Below, piece after piece: positions 12,473-13,118 of a stretch of DNA of 13,118 bases. The translations under genes and the position numbers were made by a program. Position 1 is the stretch's first letter, and each line of letters starts with the position of its first letter. The notes under the pieces were generated by a model. It saw only the letters and a list, made by a program, of their open reading frames with translations. It did no database searches and was not told the origin of the DNA. The DNA comes from CAZVEV01 sp964625865 (GTDB lineage Bacteria > Planctomycetota > Phycisphaerae > SM23-33), in contig CAZVEV010000163.1 in NCBI GenBank assembly GCA_964625865.1, positions 1 to 13,118 on the forward strand, written 5' to 3'.

Positions 12473-13118
12473 ATGACCCAAGACACATCACGTCGCCGAT
12501 TCATGGGGTCCGCAGTTGCCGGTACGGTCTTGGGGAGCCTCTCGATGAGCGGCTGCCTTCGCAGCGGTGACGCCACCGGCACCAGCGCCGGTCAGACCGC
12601 GGCCACCGGCCGACGCGACCGCCCCAACATCCTGTGGATTGTCGGCGAGAACCTGAAGCTCGACCTGGGCTGCTACGGCGCCAAGAACGTGCGCACGCCC
12701 AACCTGGACGGCCTTGCGGCAAGCGGCATGCGCTACACGCACGCGTTTTCCACCTCGCCGGTATGTGCCCCCAGCCGCAGTGCATTCTTCGTCGGCATGT
12801 ACCAGACGACCTCCGACACGCACAACATGCGGTCTCACCGCGAGGACGATTACCGCCTTCCCGAAGGCGTCAGGCCGATCACTCACCGGCTGAAAGACGC
12901 GGGCTACTTCACCGCCAACATCAAGACGATCGGAGACCGGGCCGTCGGCTCGGGCAAGCTCGACCTGAACTTCGTCAACGAAGGCAAGCTCTACGACGGC
13001 GACAGGTGGGAGGACCTCAAGTCGCATCAACCGTTCTTTGCCCAGATCAATACGCTTGAGGCCGAGTACGACATCTACGATCGCCAGACCTGGCGCCAGC
13101 CGCGCGTGGAGTGGAAGG
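12473..13118 (+). CDS. Second Tat-lipoprotein sulfatase, N-terminal part
   Basis: The frame is open from ATG 12473 to the window edge (215 codons). GGAG at 12462-12465 with a 7-nt spacer sets the start. A Tat motif SRRRFMG (6-12) and lipobox MSGC (25-28) predict a membrane-anchored exported lipoprotein. The sulfatase signature CAPSR begins at C98 (the formylglycine site), preceded by NLDGLAASGMRYTHAF. The metal-site segment reads VGENLKLDLGCYG (57-69), so the usual Asp pair is Glu-Asn. GKWH is replaced by IKT (150-152), keeping the lysine. This resembles the planctomycete sulfatase group with SED and KTDYN motifs rather than the first sulfatase of this window. The C-terminal half, with the DN metal pair, lies outside, so activity cannot be judged. 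Confidence 0.88.
   Translation, partial: MTQDTSRRRFMGSAVAGTVLGSLSMSGCLRSGDATGTSAGQTAATGRRDRPNILWIVGENLKLDLGCYGAKNVRTPNLDGLAASGMRYTHAFSTSPVCAPSRSAFFVGMYQTTSDTHNMRSHREDDYRLPEGVRPITHRLKDAGYFTANIKTIGDRAVGSGKLDLNFVNEGKLYDGDRWEDLKSHQPFFAQINTLEAEYDIYDRQTWRQPRVEWK

Overview
The window is GC-rich bacterial DNA and looks like a draft or metagenome-assembled contig, since it contains a 10-N gap. The gene content points to Planctomycetota, most likely a Phycisphaerae-type lineage. It has two formylglycine sulfatases with Tat signals and lipoboxes, a Tat-exported Gfo/Idh/MocA oxidoreductase paired with a xylose-isomerase-like TIM-barrel protein, and a secreted PQQ-type beta-propeller. This set is common in marine and sediment planctomycetes that degrade sulfated glycans. 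The lineage is inferred from content; no rRNA or marker gene is present. Shine-Dalgarno sites of the AGGAG type, usually 6-8 nt from the start, are clear for almost every gene, and they move several starts downstream of the longest open frame.

Layout, left to right. (1) Positions 1-56 hold the first codons of a leftward gene that runs off the edge. Its leader contains a striking nested hairpin (71-159). (2) 310-1827 encodes a secreted beta-propeller protein. (3) 1828-2002 is a damaged convergent intergenic region with an assembly gap, a homopolymer-rich G/C stretch and an inverted repeat across the gap. (4) 2003-4354, minus strand, is a two-gene operon of a Gfo/Idh/MocA oxidoreductase followed by a sugar-phosphate-isomerase-like TIM barrel. 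It is divergent from (5) a Tat-lipoprotein sulfatase at 4579-6117. Units 4 and 5 plausibly act together outside the cytoplasm on sulfated sugars. (6) 6225-7367 encodes a LuxI/FeeM-like GNAT acyltransferase fused to a C-terminal cyclic-nucleotide-binding domain. This is the most interesting protein here. (7) 7659-9095 is a RhlE-type DEAD-box RNA helicase with a long structured leader and a very basic tail. It converges on (8) a cytosolic TPR-repeat protein (9129-10514, minus). (9) 10720-12379 is a probable operon of a zinc-dependent medium-chain dehydrogenase and a Nudix hydrolase. The dehydrogenase leader carries a heptamer tandem repeat. (10) From 12473 to the right edge is the N-terminal part of a second, divergent Tat-lipoprotein sulfatase with its own candidate promoter.

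I found no CRISPR array, tRNA, rRNA, transposase or phage gene. Genes are tightly spaced, and no unannotated stretch exceeds 300 bases. The two longest intergenic stretches (57-309 and 7368-7658) are described as features.
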